Part shown: piece after piece, positions 1-11,264 of the stretch
How positions within the stretch are numbered: the stretch's first letter is position 1
How the letters are laid out: every line of letters begins with the position of its first letter
Source: Malus domestica
Taxonomy: Eukaryota > Streptophyta > Magnoliopsida > Rosales > Rosaceae
NCBI RefSeq assembly: GCF_042453785.1
Contig: NC_091663.1
Span: 36,043,001-36,107,000 of the forward strand
Reading direction: 5' to 3'
DNA length: 64,000 bases
Program-made: the position numbers and the translations under genes
The notes under the pieces: model-generated
What the model saw: the letters and a program-made list of their open reading frames with translations, nothing else
Told to the model about the DNA's origin: nothing
The model's database searches: none

Positions 1-193
1 TTTTTTTTTTCACTTTTAAATTGCTAGTAGTTATGGTTCCCAAAGAATTTAGGGCAACCTATTGTGTTGCATTCAGTTCAGACTTCCTGATTAAATCCCA
101 CATGTTGATCATAAAGGATGATTGAGACCACACAAGTGCAAGTTTGCTCGTAAAGAATAAATATAACTTTTCTCACATTAATAAGAAAAATAA

Positions 194-502
194 ATGGCTT
201 CTTCAGTCGAGAATCATGGTTCTAGTGAAGAGATGCTAAACTCGGTTATTGTCATCAAAACGCATGTGAAAAAGTAATGGTTTAAGTTTTAACTTATCTC
301 CTTTTTCTTTTTTTTTTTAGTGAACTGGAAATATAATATAACCAGGACAAAGATGTCAGGAGTACATAATGAAGCCTACAATGAGACATGCAACATAATA
401 TCAGACCGTGTAATAGAAAGAGATGAAAATGAATCAAAAGCTGCAAGCAGAGCTAAAAGCGTCAACCCTTCCACTACCACAACTTTAAGGAGGGCAAGGT
501 AA
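194..502 (+). pseudogene. possible two-exon gene remnant, unknown
   Basis: An ATG at 194 opens a short frame (MASSVENHGSSEEMLNSVI...) that reaches a GTAATG donor-like site near 272. A second open stretch, about 320-499, follows a pyrimidine-rich TTTTAG acceptor-like site and ends in AAG|GTAATT. The phases of the two pieces do not join cleanly and I recognise no domain. It could be a decayed gene end or chance; the high polar content of the second stretch is the only coding-like sign. Confidence 0.2.
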
Positions 503-675
503 TTGTTTAACTTATCTCTTTAGTCTTTACTGAACACTATTAAACATTACTAAAAGCACTCAAACAAAAAAGAATGAAACACTCTCAATGTGCCCTCAAA
601 CCATGCCCAGCCAAAAAAGAATAAAAATTGACCACCTAAAATGTTTTATAACATGTAATAGTGAAAAGGACTTTG

Positions 676-815
676 TCTTCACTACCATTTTTTTTTTAGT
701 ACATTGAATGAGCAGCCTAATTTGGTATCGAATTCGTCATTCACGAGATTCGAACCTAAAACCTCTCACTTCCAAGTGAAGAGAAATACCACCAGATCAT
801 AGTACTGAGTGATGT
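676..815 (-). repeat. tRNA-derived SINE, minus orientation
   Basis: Read on the minus strand it has a box-A-like TGGTATTTCTCTTCAC segment and a box-B-like GGTTCGAATCTCG segment, and it ends in a poly(A) that appears as the T-run at about 690 on the plus strand. The same arrangement recurs at 13,389-13,567 and at 43.3 and 49.0 kb, so this is a dispersed SINE family. Edges are approximate. Confidence 0.55.
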
Positions 816-827
816 CTTTACTACCAT

Positions 828-991
828 TTTGTATATATATTTCTTTTCCTAAGAACATGTAGACACCTTTTCAAAGACATAAACATGGTCCTAACATGCT
901 AATTATATTCCAAAGAATTTTTTTTTGTAAATTCCACATGCCAATGTCCTATGTTTTGGCCCTTTCATGTTTCACTTTTTCTTGTATTAAG
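828..991 (+). repeat. direct repeat, copy 1 (about 165 bp)
   Basis: Starts at TTGTATATATATTT and ends at CTTGTATTAAG. It is nearly the same as 1275-1440. Both copies share the run AACATGTAGACACC and the segment CCACATGCCAATGTCC. It contains no coding sign. The copies lie about 445 bp apart. Confidence 0.8.
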
Positions 992-1274
992 GGCTGTGCT
1001 TTTTTAAAAAAAACTACATTTGCTGTGCTGTGAGAATAAACAGTTATAAAATAAAGAAGTTGAGTGCTGTGAGAAAAAACTGTTTCTACTAAAAGTCCAA
1101 AATTTTTCACTGTACTCAGATATTGCTAGATAATGTTATTATTTAAGAATACTCAAATAATATTGCATTTATCTGACAAGCCCCTCACATGTCCCTAAAC
1201 TCCAAATTGTTTTGCAATCACAATTTTTTTTTTTCGTGTAACCTGAACTAGAGAAATATTGGAAAATATAACAT

Positions 1275-1440
1275 TTTGTATATATATTTATCTTCCTAAG
1301 AACATGTAGACACCTTTTCAAAGACAGAAACATGGTCCTAACATGCTAATTATATTCCAAAGAAAAAAATTTGTAAATTCCACATGCCAATGTCCATCTA
1401 TGTTTTGGCCCCTTCATGTTTCACCTTTTCTCGTATTAAG
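1275..1440 (+). repeat. direct repeat, copy 2 (about 165 bp)
   Basis: Second copy of 828-991, with a few substitutions and small indels in the A-run. The sequence between the copies (992-1274) includes GCTGTGAGAATAA motifs like those in the Tourist-like MITE at 8.6-9.0 kb, so a MITE-derived piece lies between the copies. Confidence 0.75.
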
Positions 1441-1605
1441 TCAAATTCCAGAACCATATGCAAAACATGAAAGGTATGGTGTGTGTTCAAGCACATGCTC
1501 GTGACATTGCTCAAAATGAATACTTGATCATAATAAGTCAGAGCTCAAACTTACATTATTATTTGAGGAACATATCACTGTCTGTATGGTTAACATATGA
1601 AATAA

Positions 1606-1826
1606 GGAGGTGGATTGTCTGCCCTCCCATTTTCATACTCTTCTCATCTCCTCCTATTTTGTGTGATCACGGTTAAGCCACGTCAATATTTTATATTCAT
1701 ATTACTTTTTGTTTTATTATTTTTATAAAAAAATCAATATAAAAAATTGATGTGGCTTAACCGTGACCACACAAACAGAAAAAGATGTGAAAAGTACAGG
1801 AATTGAAGGACAGACAATCCACCTCC
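1606..1826. mobile_element. Mutator-type MITE (221 bp), 9-bp TSD
   Basis: The terminal inverted repeats begin GGAGGTGGATTGTCTG and end in its complement, and a longer hairpin arm (GTGTGATCACGGTTAAGCC against GGCTTAACCGTGACCACAC) lies inside. ATGAAATAA flanks both ends exactly (1597-1605 and 1827-1835). A 9-bp target duplication with long terminal repeats is typical of MULE derivatives. There is no coding capacity. A sister copy lies at 63,582-63,789. Confidence 0.88.
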
Positions 1827-2049
1827 ATGAAATAAATGAGCTTTTGCATTTTTTTTGTTTATCATAGAAAACCATCTCGTGGTCCCACCCATGTCAAGAA
1901 CGCCACATGCCGGGGACCATACGAAAGAATCTATTGTAAGTATGTTCATGACACTTGGATCATATGCTTTGTTGCAATGTGTCAATTACTACTTCAATTG
2001 AAATTTGGATTTATTATTTCGGTCAAAAAAATTATGGGCGATTCACACG

Positions 2050-2237
2050 GGATCAGGATCCTCTCCTGAACAAATGGAGAAGATCCTCCTGATCAGGTTT
2101 ATCGGACCGTTCAAATTTTATCAAACGGTTACAATTATTATAACTTTTAGATGAATCCTTTATTTGTAACCGTTGGATAAAATTTGAACAGCCCGATAAG
2201 CCTGGTCAGGAGGATCCTCTCCAGAGGATCCTGATCC
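2050..2237. mobile_element. foldback MITE (188 bp), near-perfect 9-bp TSD
   Basis: Almost fully palindromic: it opens GGATCAGGATCCTCTC and closes with the complement. The inner arms carry AATTTTATCAAACGGTTAC against GTAACCGTTGGATAAAATT. The flanks ATTCACACG and ATTCATACG differ by one base, which fits a 9-bp Mutator-type duplication. The middle (attattataacttttag) recurs in the element at 8,080-8,236. Confidence 0.78.
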
Positions 2238-2575
2238 ATTCATACGTAACCATGTTGAAAGGCAATCAACGTGTAAAAAGTATGAAATATTAAATCAACA
2301 AGGGTTAGCTGCGTATCGAGTGGTTTGAGTAAATGAGAGAGGTCGTTTTCGCAGAGGAATACGGGCATTTGCCGTGTTTTGAAAGAAAATGGCTGGTGAG
2401 AATTTAGCAAGGCAAGGGGTAGGATGGTAAATAAAGAATGAAGGATGGGAGGGTAGTTTGGACCAAAATTAAAAGGGTAGGAGTGTAGTTTAACGCGGAA
2501 ACGGTGGCAGAAGGATAAGCCCGCCAGACTGTCCCGCCATAGCTGCTTCTCCTCTCCAAGGCTCCAGCAAGGAAT

Positions 2576-2763
2576 CCGGATCCTCTAATTCCGATGATCC
2601 GTCAATCATGTAGGTTCATTGTACATCATGAGATCAATAATTATTTTAAATATTTTTATTTAAAATTAAACACAAACATTACTTGATAAAAACTAACCGT
2701 ATAATAAACGAACACGATTCACGGATCCTCATGATGCTCACAAAAAGGATCATAGGGGAGGAT
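2576..2763. mobile_element. MITE of the GGATCCTC family
   Basis: The ends are GGATCCTCTAATTCCGATGATCC and the rough complement GGATCATAGGGGAGGAT. The interior (TTCATTGTACATCATG ... AACTAACCGTATAATA) matches the elements at 8,254-8,442 and 42,428-42,645 and the part-copy at 24,636-24,760. I see no clear target duplication. Confidence 0.6.
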
Positions 2764-3621
2764 ACTGTTGGTCCATAAGGTTGTCCAACAGTTACACTGC
2801 CACGTCACTATCTTAACGTTGCAAATTGCAGGTGTTGCACTGCTGGCTGCTGACTGCTCCCCCTACGTTAAAACTGGCAAATTCTGACCCTCACTTAAAA
2901 TTAGGCATGCATGGTTTTGGTTTTTACTTCTTTCCACTCTTGCTAAAATATTTTTGATAAAGATTTTCGTGTCACGTCATTTGTTCACTTACAAGAAAAT
3001 TTTGCGGAAATAGACCTTATGGAAGTGAATTCAGATGTTCTCTTTGTGTGTGTTTACCAAGAGATATTATATGTAACTGAAGACAACATTTGATAAGTAT
3101 TTATTAAACAGATCATGTATTTTTTGAACATGCAATAAACATCTATTGAACTAAATCTCTCATTGTGTTGGCTAAGTCTTCTTATACATCCAACTTTTAG
3201 TCTCAATGATATCATCGTTTAATAGACGATTGTCACTAACTGGTGACATGACCAGATTACTCCTTGAATGAGACTTATTCATTGAGTTGACATGGAACAT
3301 GGCTAAGAAGTTTGTCTAAATGAATGACTTACATAAAACGGGTTTACCACAATCACATAATGTTCGTGGCTTAGATTGAATGGCGAACTTGCTTAGCTTG
3401 CTACTCTTCTAGGCAAGTCGGTCTTGCCGAGGATGCTCTTTAGTGCATATTTTGCGATCACTCTTGTTGAATGCGTTGAGAATAGATCTGAATTAAACAC
3501 AAATCGAAGCCTCCTTGCTAAATAGATAAGAGCAAGTGCGACTTTCTCTAATTTAATAATATTATATTATATATAACTCTTCACGTTACATTGTATTGTT
3601 GAATTAAAATGTCATGATAAT
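2764..3621. other. non-genic stretch, nothing recognised
   Basis: AT-rich sequence with no reading frame above background and no clear inverted or tandem repeat. It may hold old repeat debris. Confidence 0.5.
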
Positions 3622-3913
3622 TGTCATATCCCAGCCGAGCCCTCACTACATCGCGGGTTCGACTCTACCGTAGCACGATATTGTCCGCTTTGAGCCCCGA
3701 ACACGCCCTCACGATTTTGTTTATGGGAACTCAGATAAGAACTTCTCAGTGGATCATCCATCCTGAGATTGCTATCGCGCGAACTCGCTTAACTTCGAGT
3801 TCCGATGGAACTCGAAACTAGTAAGCTCCCAAAAGACTTCGTATTAGGTAGAGATGATAATATACATATAAGGCTTATAAGATCTTCACCCCTCGACGAT
3901 GTGGGATCTTGCA
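3622..3913 (-). repeat. Cassandra-type solo LTR, reverse orientation
   Basis: On the minus strand this contains a 5S-rRNA-like core: GGAACTCGAAGTTAAGCGAG followed by CTCAGGATGGATGATCC. That is the mark of Cassandra terminal-repeat retrotransposons, whose LTRs carry a 5S-derived promoter. The plus-strand edge starts TGTCATATCCC and the other edge is about GGGATCTTGCA. The flanks do not give an exact 5-bp duplication, and no partner LTR is in reach, so it is an old solo LTR. Confidence 0.8.
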
Positions 3914-4429
3914 AAAATAAGGATCTTGTCTCTCTTTTGTATAAGTTTATTTCTAAATTACTCTCCTTTATTTCCTCGGACCAAAAGGGTAATTTCCTAT
4001 AAAGCAAATAAAATATTTTTGATCAAGAGAGAGAAAGTATTTTAAAATATCCACTTTTGGATAATGATTAGGAAAAATATTAATTAGACGACAACAAGAA
4101 CCAGCTCACACGTTAGTGGGACCCGAATCCTTGCGTTCCACGTTGGAATATCTCCCCCGGTCAAAATATGCTAAAAGCGGGCCCACGGAGACTTTAGCCT
4201 CTGTTTTCCAATAATTTGAGAGGCTATACAATTTTGACGTCTTTATCATTAAAATAATTTGACAACATGATTACACTGTTACGTGTCGTCCTACATCAAT
4301 AAAAGAAAGATGTGTGAACAAAAAATTACACACGTCTTATTTATTTGTATGAAAATTACCGTAGCAATGTACTCATGTACGCTGACAATTTCTTGCACTA
4401 TTTGTTAATCAAACAAAAAACGACACAAA

Positions 4430-4760
4430 AAACAAGTTTTGGGCCAACCTGCTAATGAGTTGGGTTATTATTGGGTCGCCTGTTAACAAGTGGGTTGTTA
4501 TCGTGTCACCGTAAGAACCGATAAAATATCGCTGGCCATATCTAGGTATTAAGCATGACACTTTCTTACATGACCCGTTAATTCGGAACGATCCGTTAAC
4601 AAATCAAGTCGTTATCATATATCTGTTAAGGACCTGTTAAAAGAACAAATTTAACACGATACAGTTCGTCCAAATAACGGATATGGCAAAAACGACATGA
4701 GCACGACAAAAACAACCCGCAGCCTATACCCGTCCCACAACTCCTTTTTACCACAAAGGA
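4430..4760. repeat. dispersed repeat with 'gggttgttat' motifs
   Basis: Repeated short motifs (TTATTGGGTCGCCTGTTAAC, GGGTTGTTATCGTGTCACC, GACCCGTTAATTC, AAATCAAGTCGTTATCATAT) recur in diverged form at 31,140-31,270 and 31,890-32,090. Its class is unknown and no ends were found. The rest of 3,914-5,327 shows only AT-rich intergenic sequence and the likely 3' flank of the carrier gene. Confidence 0.4.
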
Positions 4761-5327
4761 TGAAGGATTGACGCTACATGAGGGGCTGTTTATTAACTCT
4801 CCCTAAAGTCAACATACAAGTCAGTTGTACCTAAATTTCTAATCGATGACTCTGTTGATCAAACACATACAAGTATTGTCGCTTGACAGGCTTCTAAATA
4901 CCAACTCAAGCAATTTTTGGAAACACTTCAAGGTTCAAGCAGTAGATAGAAAAGGGAAAACGACGTGAGCGGAAAACTATCATGCGAGTGATTGTATGTA
5001 TCTGGAGTTTAGTTTAAAAACTTGTACCGATGATAGAGCGAGGCGGAGATTTCCTTGTTCCGAAAGAGAAAATAACCATGAAATGAATCACCATTTCTCT
5101 TACTGTCACACAATACCAATGTATGAGCTCAACAGTTATTGTAGATGCTGTTCAACTGGATACAACCAGATTCGAGCGAAAAAATGTGGGAGGACGGTGC
5201 ACGAAACACGTAATTCCCTTCCCCTAAATGGGATTTGCAGGGAGTGTGATGTGAGTTATCTGCGACTTCGAAAGAATTCTCACTACGGCCAGAAGCGGGA
5301 GCGATTGCAGACTGCCAATCCCAAGGC

Positions 5328-7644
5328 TTAGATTGCGTTCAATCCGGCAAGCTCACGCAACTTCTCGCAGAGTATGAAGGTGATTGTAGTTTGTGGACCC
5401 AGTCTTGCAAACGTTGCAAGGCTCCTGAAAAGTTTTAACACCTTATCAATAATGTAGGCACACAGACAGATGGTGTAAAAGTTTCTGCTGTAGTTACTCA
5501 ACGTACGCGTCTTTATTTTGTCCTTATCGTTAAAACTCAAAGTTTTCAAGCTCTTTTCATTAGTTTTCCTTTCTATTAAACCTAAAGACTATAATAGCGG
5601 AAAGTTTGAAGGTGTATCTGGAAAAGCATGAGTGTTCGGGGTTGAAGAGACACTCACCCTTTGTAAAGACCCCTGGGACCTTCCGTAAGCATAACCTGGA
5701 ACAACAAACAAATCACTTCGGATAAGAAATACGGGCAAGGAATTAATTTCTGGGACCCGAGATTCAATGTAACAAATATAAAGTCTACAACGAATCAATG
5801 TAAAAGAAATAGAAGACCAAGCAAAAACACTAGAGAAGAAAGCACATATAATCTATACCTGGTACGCACAGTGGAACCCATTTTTGTAGTTTCCAGCCTT
5901 TCTAGATTCCTGTTGTAACATGAGACGGGTTTTTATCATGTCCACGGGTGCAGTTATGAGCGTACACACCATGCCCGCAACTGTGCTTGAGCTACACAAG
6001 GTGCAAAATATAGTTAGTTTTGATAAATATGTTTGATATTACTAAGAATTTCAGACTTTTTACGACAGCTATATGGAACACCAAGTTAATCTACTTTGGT
6101 TGAAGAAATGGAGAGACCTTAGACAGATAAGAACATAGGCAACAGTGTCTTACATGAGATGAAGATGGAATCCTTCTTCCAGTGATGTCAACCTAATCAG
6201 TATCTGCATTCAAATAAAGTTGGGACCAAATTTGAAGACGGGCAGATTCAAAGAAAAATCAAGACGAACACTTTCGTATTGCCAATCAAACATTGATGAT
6301 TTAGAAACAGTGGAAATTACTTCGTGGTTAGAACTTGACCCGCTTGGTTTCATCATATGTAGCTAGTTGTGATGCAGTCAACGTAGCAGCTCTGGCCATA
6401 GCAGGGCCAACCCCCTTCCAAAGAGCTTTCACTCCCTCTTCGGTAACAATTCTACGCAGTTCTCCCGCTGGACTCAAGTTTGGATTCATCTGTAACCGCA
6501 CCTAATGGAAGGAAGCAAATGAAATGATCTTGAAGTCAAGTCTCAAGAAATAGAAAGCAAAAAAGTTCAACAAGGCCCTGCACGATGGCATTACCTTCAA
6601 AACCTCAACTGGATTCGTCAACGCAGTTGCAATTGCCCCGCCAAATCCTGCAGACCCGATCTTAGCAAAAAGATTGGCGGATCCAGAAGCCCAATTGCAG
6701 GTATACTTTGAAGGTTCATACAAGCCTAAACGGAGACCCCCATAAAGAACAGACCTTGTCAATGCCGGTGTCAATCCCAGGTACAAAAACCTCGGTCCTT
6801 CCCTTTTAAAAGTACGGAGAAATAACCGTCCCTGCACATCAAATCTTTATCACATTCAGCGCCGATTAATTGGATCAAGATATGCGCCTAGGAAAAGTGG
6901 TGGGGAAAATACCATTCCAGTGAGAGGACCTTTCTGACCAACAAGTTGCATTTGCAACCTAACTTTGAGAACATCTGCATCCCACAAGTTGAGATAAATT
7001 AAAAATCTTTGCAGCCTCTTGATGCTGAGAAATTTTTGAGTGTGACAGTCACACATGGTACTAATTCACTCATGTTCATAGCATACAAACATATCAACCA
7101 TGTCGTGCATTGTAAGAAGGCAGGTTAGTGTGGCCGTCTCACTGAAAATTTCTTTGATCTCTAAATCTTATCAAGTACCAAATCTTAATACCATAATCTC
7201 TACGAAACTCGGAACAAAGCGAAATCGATGCAGAACCAACCAAAACATAATGTGAACAAGCCATGAATCAAACAATAGGAAACTAATGAAAATGGCTTGA
7301 AAAATTTAAGTTTTAAGGAAAATGACAAAAATATGTTGTAAGTAAATGGTACCGGATCGACTTTTTAGAGTAAAAATATGATTTTTCGTTAAATTAAGCA
7401 TTACCGGAGTTTTCCTTACCAATACTAAATCATTCTTCTACAGCATTAAGGTGAAAAGGTCAAAATTTTACATTTTGGAAGCTGTAAAAAAGTGAAAAGA
7501 GTAAATATTTTGGTGTCAGAAATTACCGAGGGGATGAGTCACTGCCGTAGCCGCCGCAACGGAAAGTCCACTGGTGCCGAAATGATAGGCAACCTCGGAC
7601 GGCGACACCGCCGACCAACTCTGCTTCTCATTCTTTACTTTCAT
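5328..7644 (-). CDS. mitochondrial substrate carrier family protein (298 aa)
   Basis: Eight coding exons on the minus strand: 7644-7527, 6974-6913, 6831-6595, 6501-6340, 6203-6154, 5991-5859, 5695-5658, 5424-5328. All introns are GT-AG and the sum is 897 nt. The protein has three carrier repeats, each with the P-x-[DE]-x-x-[KR]-x-R signature: HPLDVLKVR near residue 38, NPVEVLKVR in the middle, and APVDMIKTR in the third. This fold moves metabolites or ions across the inner mitochondrial membrane through six helices. From memory it is close to Arabidopsis AT4G03115, a UCP/dicarboxylate-carrier relative of unsettled substrate; the ending FARLGPQTTITFILCEKL matches that family. The start is the ATG at 7644, just after an AG acceptor at 7650. 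The upstream exon (about 8060-7913) has an open frame that does not continue into this one, so it is read as 5' UTR. Confidence 0.92.
7275..7427. mobile_element. MITE, 'gaaaa...ggcttgaaaa' family, intronic
   Basis: This lies in the first coding intron of the carrier gene. Related copies at 24,239-24,397 and 29,632-29,792 share CTTGAAAAnTTnAGTTTTAA and GACTTTTTAGAGTAAA-like blocks. About 150 bp, no coding capacity; edges approximate. Confidence 0.6.
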
Positions 7645-7912
7645 CCTCCCTGAATATTTCAATCAAAACATTACAAAAATTACAAAAAACCAAGCAAAGA
7701 TCTTTATTCGGGGACTCCGAGGATTCAGAAATGTTTGGGATCCGAGGAAATTGAAGCTTTTGACTAAAAACCTTAAACTATTTTGGCTGTTCAGCTTCCA
7801 TTTTCATGAAAACAAAACACGGATATGCATTCTGTGATTTTCTTTTCCTCAGTTTTCTCGGGAAACAAACAGAAAATTAAGGTGCGAGGAGGTAACGGAA
7901 CCTGAAAGCCAG

Positions 7913-8060
7913 AGTTTTCGGGAGCGGATTTTGCCGTCCGTTCCGACTTTCGAGGTTTGACCCGCGGTTTGCTTATGTCGAAACGGGAAGGACTCTGTAG
8001 GATGTGGAAACGACGCGTCGGATTAACAAGATTCTTCCTCTTTAACCCAATAAACGACAT
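7913..8060 (-). other. probable 5' UTR exon of the carrier gene
   Basis: A donor-like CTTTCAG|GTTCCG at about 7913/7912 faces the acceptor TTCAG at 7650. An ATG at 8060 opens a frame of about 50 codons up to the donor, but joining it to the next exon in phase meets a stop at once. It is therefore either untranslated leader or a short upstream ORF. The leader reading fits family length better. Confidence 0.55.
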
Positions 8061-8079
8061 CCCTCCTTAAGAATGAGGC

Positions 8080-8236
8080 GGATCCCTTCCACTAGGTCAA
8101 CCAATTTCACTAATTTGAATCATTGAAATTTAATCAAATAGTTAAAGTTATTATAACTTTTAAAGTGGTTTCATGTTTGTAGTCGTTGAATCAAATTTCA
8201 ATGGCCCGGATGAGTGGGCTTGGTGGAAGGAATCCG
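8080..8236. mobile_element. MITE in the carrier/U1-C divergent spacer
   Basis: Inverted ends GGATCCCTTCCACTAGG and CTTGGTGGAAGGAATCC enclose a fold-back core (TTGAAATTTAATCAAATAGTT against AATCAAATTTCAATGG). The core agrees with the element at 2,050-2,237. Confidence 0.65.
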
Positions 8237-8253
8237 GAGATGATCCATTTCCA

Positions 8254-8442
8254 AGAATGAGGATCCTCTTTGTGACGATCTCGGAGATCCTCCAATCATG
8301 TTCGTTTATTGTACATTGTGCAGTCAGAAATTATTGTAATTTTTTTATTTAAAATTGAATATAAACAATACATGCTGAAAACTAATCGTATAATATACGA
8401 TGAACATATATGATTAGAGAATCCAAAGATGATTCTCATTCC
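8254..8442. mobile_element. MITE of the GGATCCTC family
   Basis: Begins GAATGAGGATCCTCTTTGTG and ends with the rough complement CAAAGATGATTCTCATTCC. The interior GTTTATTGTACATTGTGCAG and CTGAAAACTAATCGTATAAT match the elements at 2.6 kb and 42.4 kb. Confidence 0.65.
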
Positions 8443-8643
8443 CACTTTGATTCAAAGTGTGTGAAAGTTTTACTTCTGTTTCTGAAATTGGAGGCGAGAG
8501 AAAGAGAGAGAAGGAACTAAAAATAGGAAGAGACAGAGAGCATGAAACATGGTGGGCTATGAGCCTAAATGCTCAAATTAGAAGACCACCAAATCTATTA
8601 AGTTAGGCCCAAAGCTCACCAAGTCCAGAACCTTCAATTCTTA

Positions 8644-9017
8644 GGGGTAGTTTGGGAGTGAAGTGCTTAAAAAAAAAGTATATATGAAAAAAAGCTGTGA
8701 GGGTTTTAGGTGTTTGGTAAACTGAAAAAAAAAAGGCTTATTTTGGAAGCTGCTGTGAGAATAAGCTAAAATCAAAGGAATAAGCTGAAGCTGCTATTTG
8801 CAGCTTTGGAAAACTAGTTTTTTTTCAAAGTACACGGAGCTACAGTGCTCCTTTAATGAAAAGATTCACTATCAAACTGCTTTTTTTTCTTTTCCAAAAG
8901 TACTTTTACAAAAAAGTTTACCAAACACTCTGCTGATTTATTTCACAACCGCTTATTCTCACAGCATAACCGCTTATTCCCACAGCAGTTTTTTTTCAAT
9001 GCAATACCAAACCAGCC
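8644..9017. mobile_element. Tourist-like MITE (PIF/Harbinger), TTA TSD
   Basis: The left end GGGGTAGTTTGGGAG and the right end CCAAACCAGCC are inverted. TTA stands at both flanks (8641-8643 and 9018-9020). The interior is full of paired motifs (GCTGTGAGAATAAGC against CTTATTCTCACAGC). Its right end is only about 127 bp before the U1-C start codon, so it lies in the promoter or first bases of the transcript. Confidence 0.75.
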
Positions 9018-9144
9018 TTATTCTCCCAGCAGCATCGGCGGGTAGCTAGAAGCGTCTTCTATCGTTCAGTCCCCTAGGGTTTTTGAATTACTTCAGTTTC
9101 AATATATCCCCAATTCCAAACCCTAATTCCAGCGATTCAGAGCA

Positions 9145-10846
9145 ATGCCCAGGTATCGAATTTATCTCATTCATTCAATATTATGCGATTCGTTTCCCAT
9201 TTTCATGAAATTTGTAATCTTTAATCGATTTCTTGTTCCAATTTTTCAGGTATTACTGTGATTACTGCGATACTTATTTGACCCACGATTCGGTAACCTC
9301 TCTCTACTCTAATGTTTTTAGTTCTCGGATCGTATTTTCGATTATGTTTTTGTTTTCTGTTAGAGATTTCGATTCAGAACTGTTATTTATACTCCAAAAA
9401 TCTCGTGCACTCCAAATTTTATATTTTTAGAAAGAAAAATAAGCTTATGAGGAGTGCACAATGAGATTTTCGGAGTGCCATTAACAGTCCTTTTCGATTT
9501 TGGTTGATAAGTTTGTTGCTAAATTTCAAAAGTTTAATCACACTGAGAAGGAAAAAAATTGGGATTTTTATATTGGGTTAACTGTGCCACGGTAAGTTAG
9601 AGTTCGGGATCATCTCGGTTACTGACAAGTTTTTCTTTTTCCTATTTTATCAGCCTTCAGTGAGAAAGCAACACAATGCTGGTTATAAACACAAGGTATT
9701 ACTGGGTTATTTTGTGTTTCTGTGTTGCTATAGTAAGTTACCGCTTCTTTTTGGCTTTCCCTTTTGCTGATTTTGTGCGTGAATTCAGGCGAACGTGCGC
9801 GAATACTATCAGCAATTTGAGCAGGAACAAACCCAAAGTTTGATTGACCAAAGGATCAAGGAGCACCTTGGCAATTCTGCAGCTTACGGTGGTCAGCCTT
9901 ACGGGCAAATTGGTGCTGCTTACAATCAACATCTAATGGCTCAGCCCCGTCTTCCTGGCATGCCACAAATGCTCCCCGGGATTAGGCCACCTGTTTTGCC
10001 AAGACCTCCTATACTCAATGCTCCAGGTAATCAGGAATGTTTATTCTAAAATCTTTATTTTTCGTTGGCATTCCGTTGTATTGCTGTTTATGTCATTTAT
10101 TTGTGCACGTTTCTTTGCATGTTGACGTATTGAGTTTTTCGCTGCTTGACCAAACCGATGTTTGCATTAATGTTCTGGAATTTTTCATTCTGGGTGTCTG
10201 GTATATCGAATTCTGTTCTTATCAACTTGCTGTGTTGCTAATAATGCTACCTATTTTTTATGAGACTACTGCTACTAGAAGGCAGGGAAAATGGAATGCG
10301 TATTTCTTGCTTGGTTAATTATTGCCCCGTAGTCTTCTGCATGACGTGATCTTTTTATTTTTATTTTCTCTATGCTATCAATTAGCATCCCTTTTGTCCA
10401 TGGCTATGGACATTAGCGCTGGTGTGTCACCCTGGTATGCAGCTATATTCTAGATCCAATAGCTGCTATATTGTATTGATTATTATTTTTTTCTGGTCAG
10501 ACACACAGCAATATACCATTGGCCGCAGAATGTTACTATCTAATACTAATGATATATAATTTTTTTTTTCTTGGTGGTGGTAGGTTACAGCTCTGCTCCA
10601 CACATGTTCCCGATGATGGCTCCGCCTGGTGCTCCCGGCATGCCTGGTCAATTAAGTGCCCCCATGAGGCCTCCTCCCGCTTTGAATCCTCCACCAGCAG
10701 TTCCTGGCAGCACAGCACCAAATGCTTCAAATGGTCCCCCTCCTATGGCTGCACCTCCGATGTATCAACCCAATCCAACAGCACCAACAAGTGGAGGCTA
10801 TGAAAGTTTCAATCCGAATACTCAGCCTCCTGATTCTAGTCAGTAA
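9145..10846 (+). CDS. U1 small nuclear ribonucleoprotein C (197 aa)
   Basis: Five exons: 9145-9152, 9250-9292, 9654-9695, 9789-10026, 10584-10846, all GT-AG, summing to 594 nt. The protein opens [20 protein letters not shown] with the matrin/U1-C zinc finger: Cys6, Cys9, then His24 and His30 in RKQHNAGYKH. After NVREYYQQFEQEQ comes a long proline/methionine/glycine-rich tail, as in plant U1-C. In the spliceosome this protein stabilises U1 snRNA pairing with the 5' splice site. The first coding exon is only 8 nt, with the ATG fixed by the conserved start of the family. A 3' UTR intron is likely (donor ATCG|GTACGT at 10860, acceptor TTACAG at 11264). Confidence 0.96.
9385..9480. repeat. small inverted repeat in U1-C intron 2
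   Basis: ACTCCAAAAATCTCGTGCACTCC faces GGAGTGCACAATGAGATTTTCGGAGT across a short AT-rich loop. It would form a hairpin of about 25 bp and looks like a tiny MITE. Confidence 0.6.
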
Positions 10847-11264
10847 TGTGGTTAAATCGGTACGTATTATTTCTATACTTTGGAAAAATGAAACATCTTT
10901 CGCCAATATGTTAGGCATTTCAGTATTACGAGCATGTGAAGTTCATGATGTATGCACGATGTTTTAACAAAATGCGGTGCAGAGTTATTGGAGTATATGC
11001 ATATTGTCAAGAATTTGGTGTTAGAAATTGTTATTTTTCCCTCGGTGGCATGTGGTTCTTATGCTTGCACAAGTAATAAAAGAAGCCTATACGCGGGATT
11101 AATCGATTGAAACTGTAGAGCACAAGAGAAATTGTTTGATTTCTTTTTAAGTTCACTCCCGAACCTAAAGAACAGAAACGCCTCTCATTTTCATCAACTG
11201 TTACATTTTGATGCTTGTGGTTCCTGGTTTTCTCATTGGACTTTCATGGTATTTCTCGTTACAG

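Noticed and set aside
1836-2069. Overlapping frames on both strands near 1.7-2.1 kb
   Set aside because: They read through a MITE hairpin and its flank; not protein-like.
4996-5331. 111-codon plus-strand frame
   Set aside because: It lies antisense to and beyond the 3' end of the carrier gene, has no family motif, and has no splice or promoter support.
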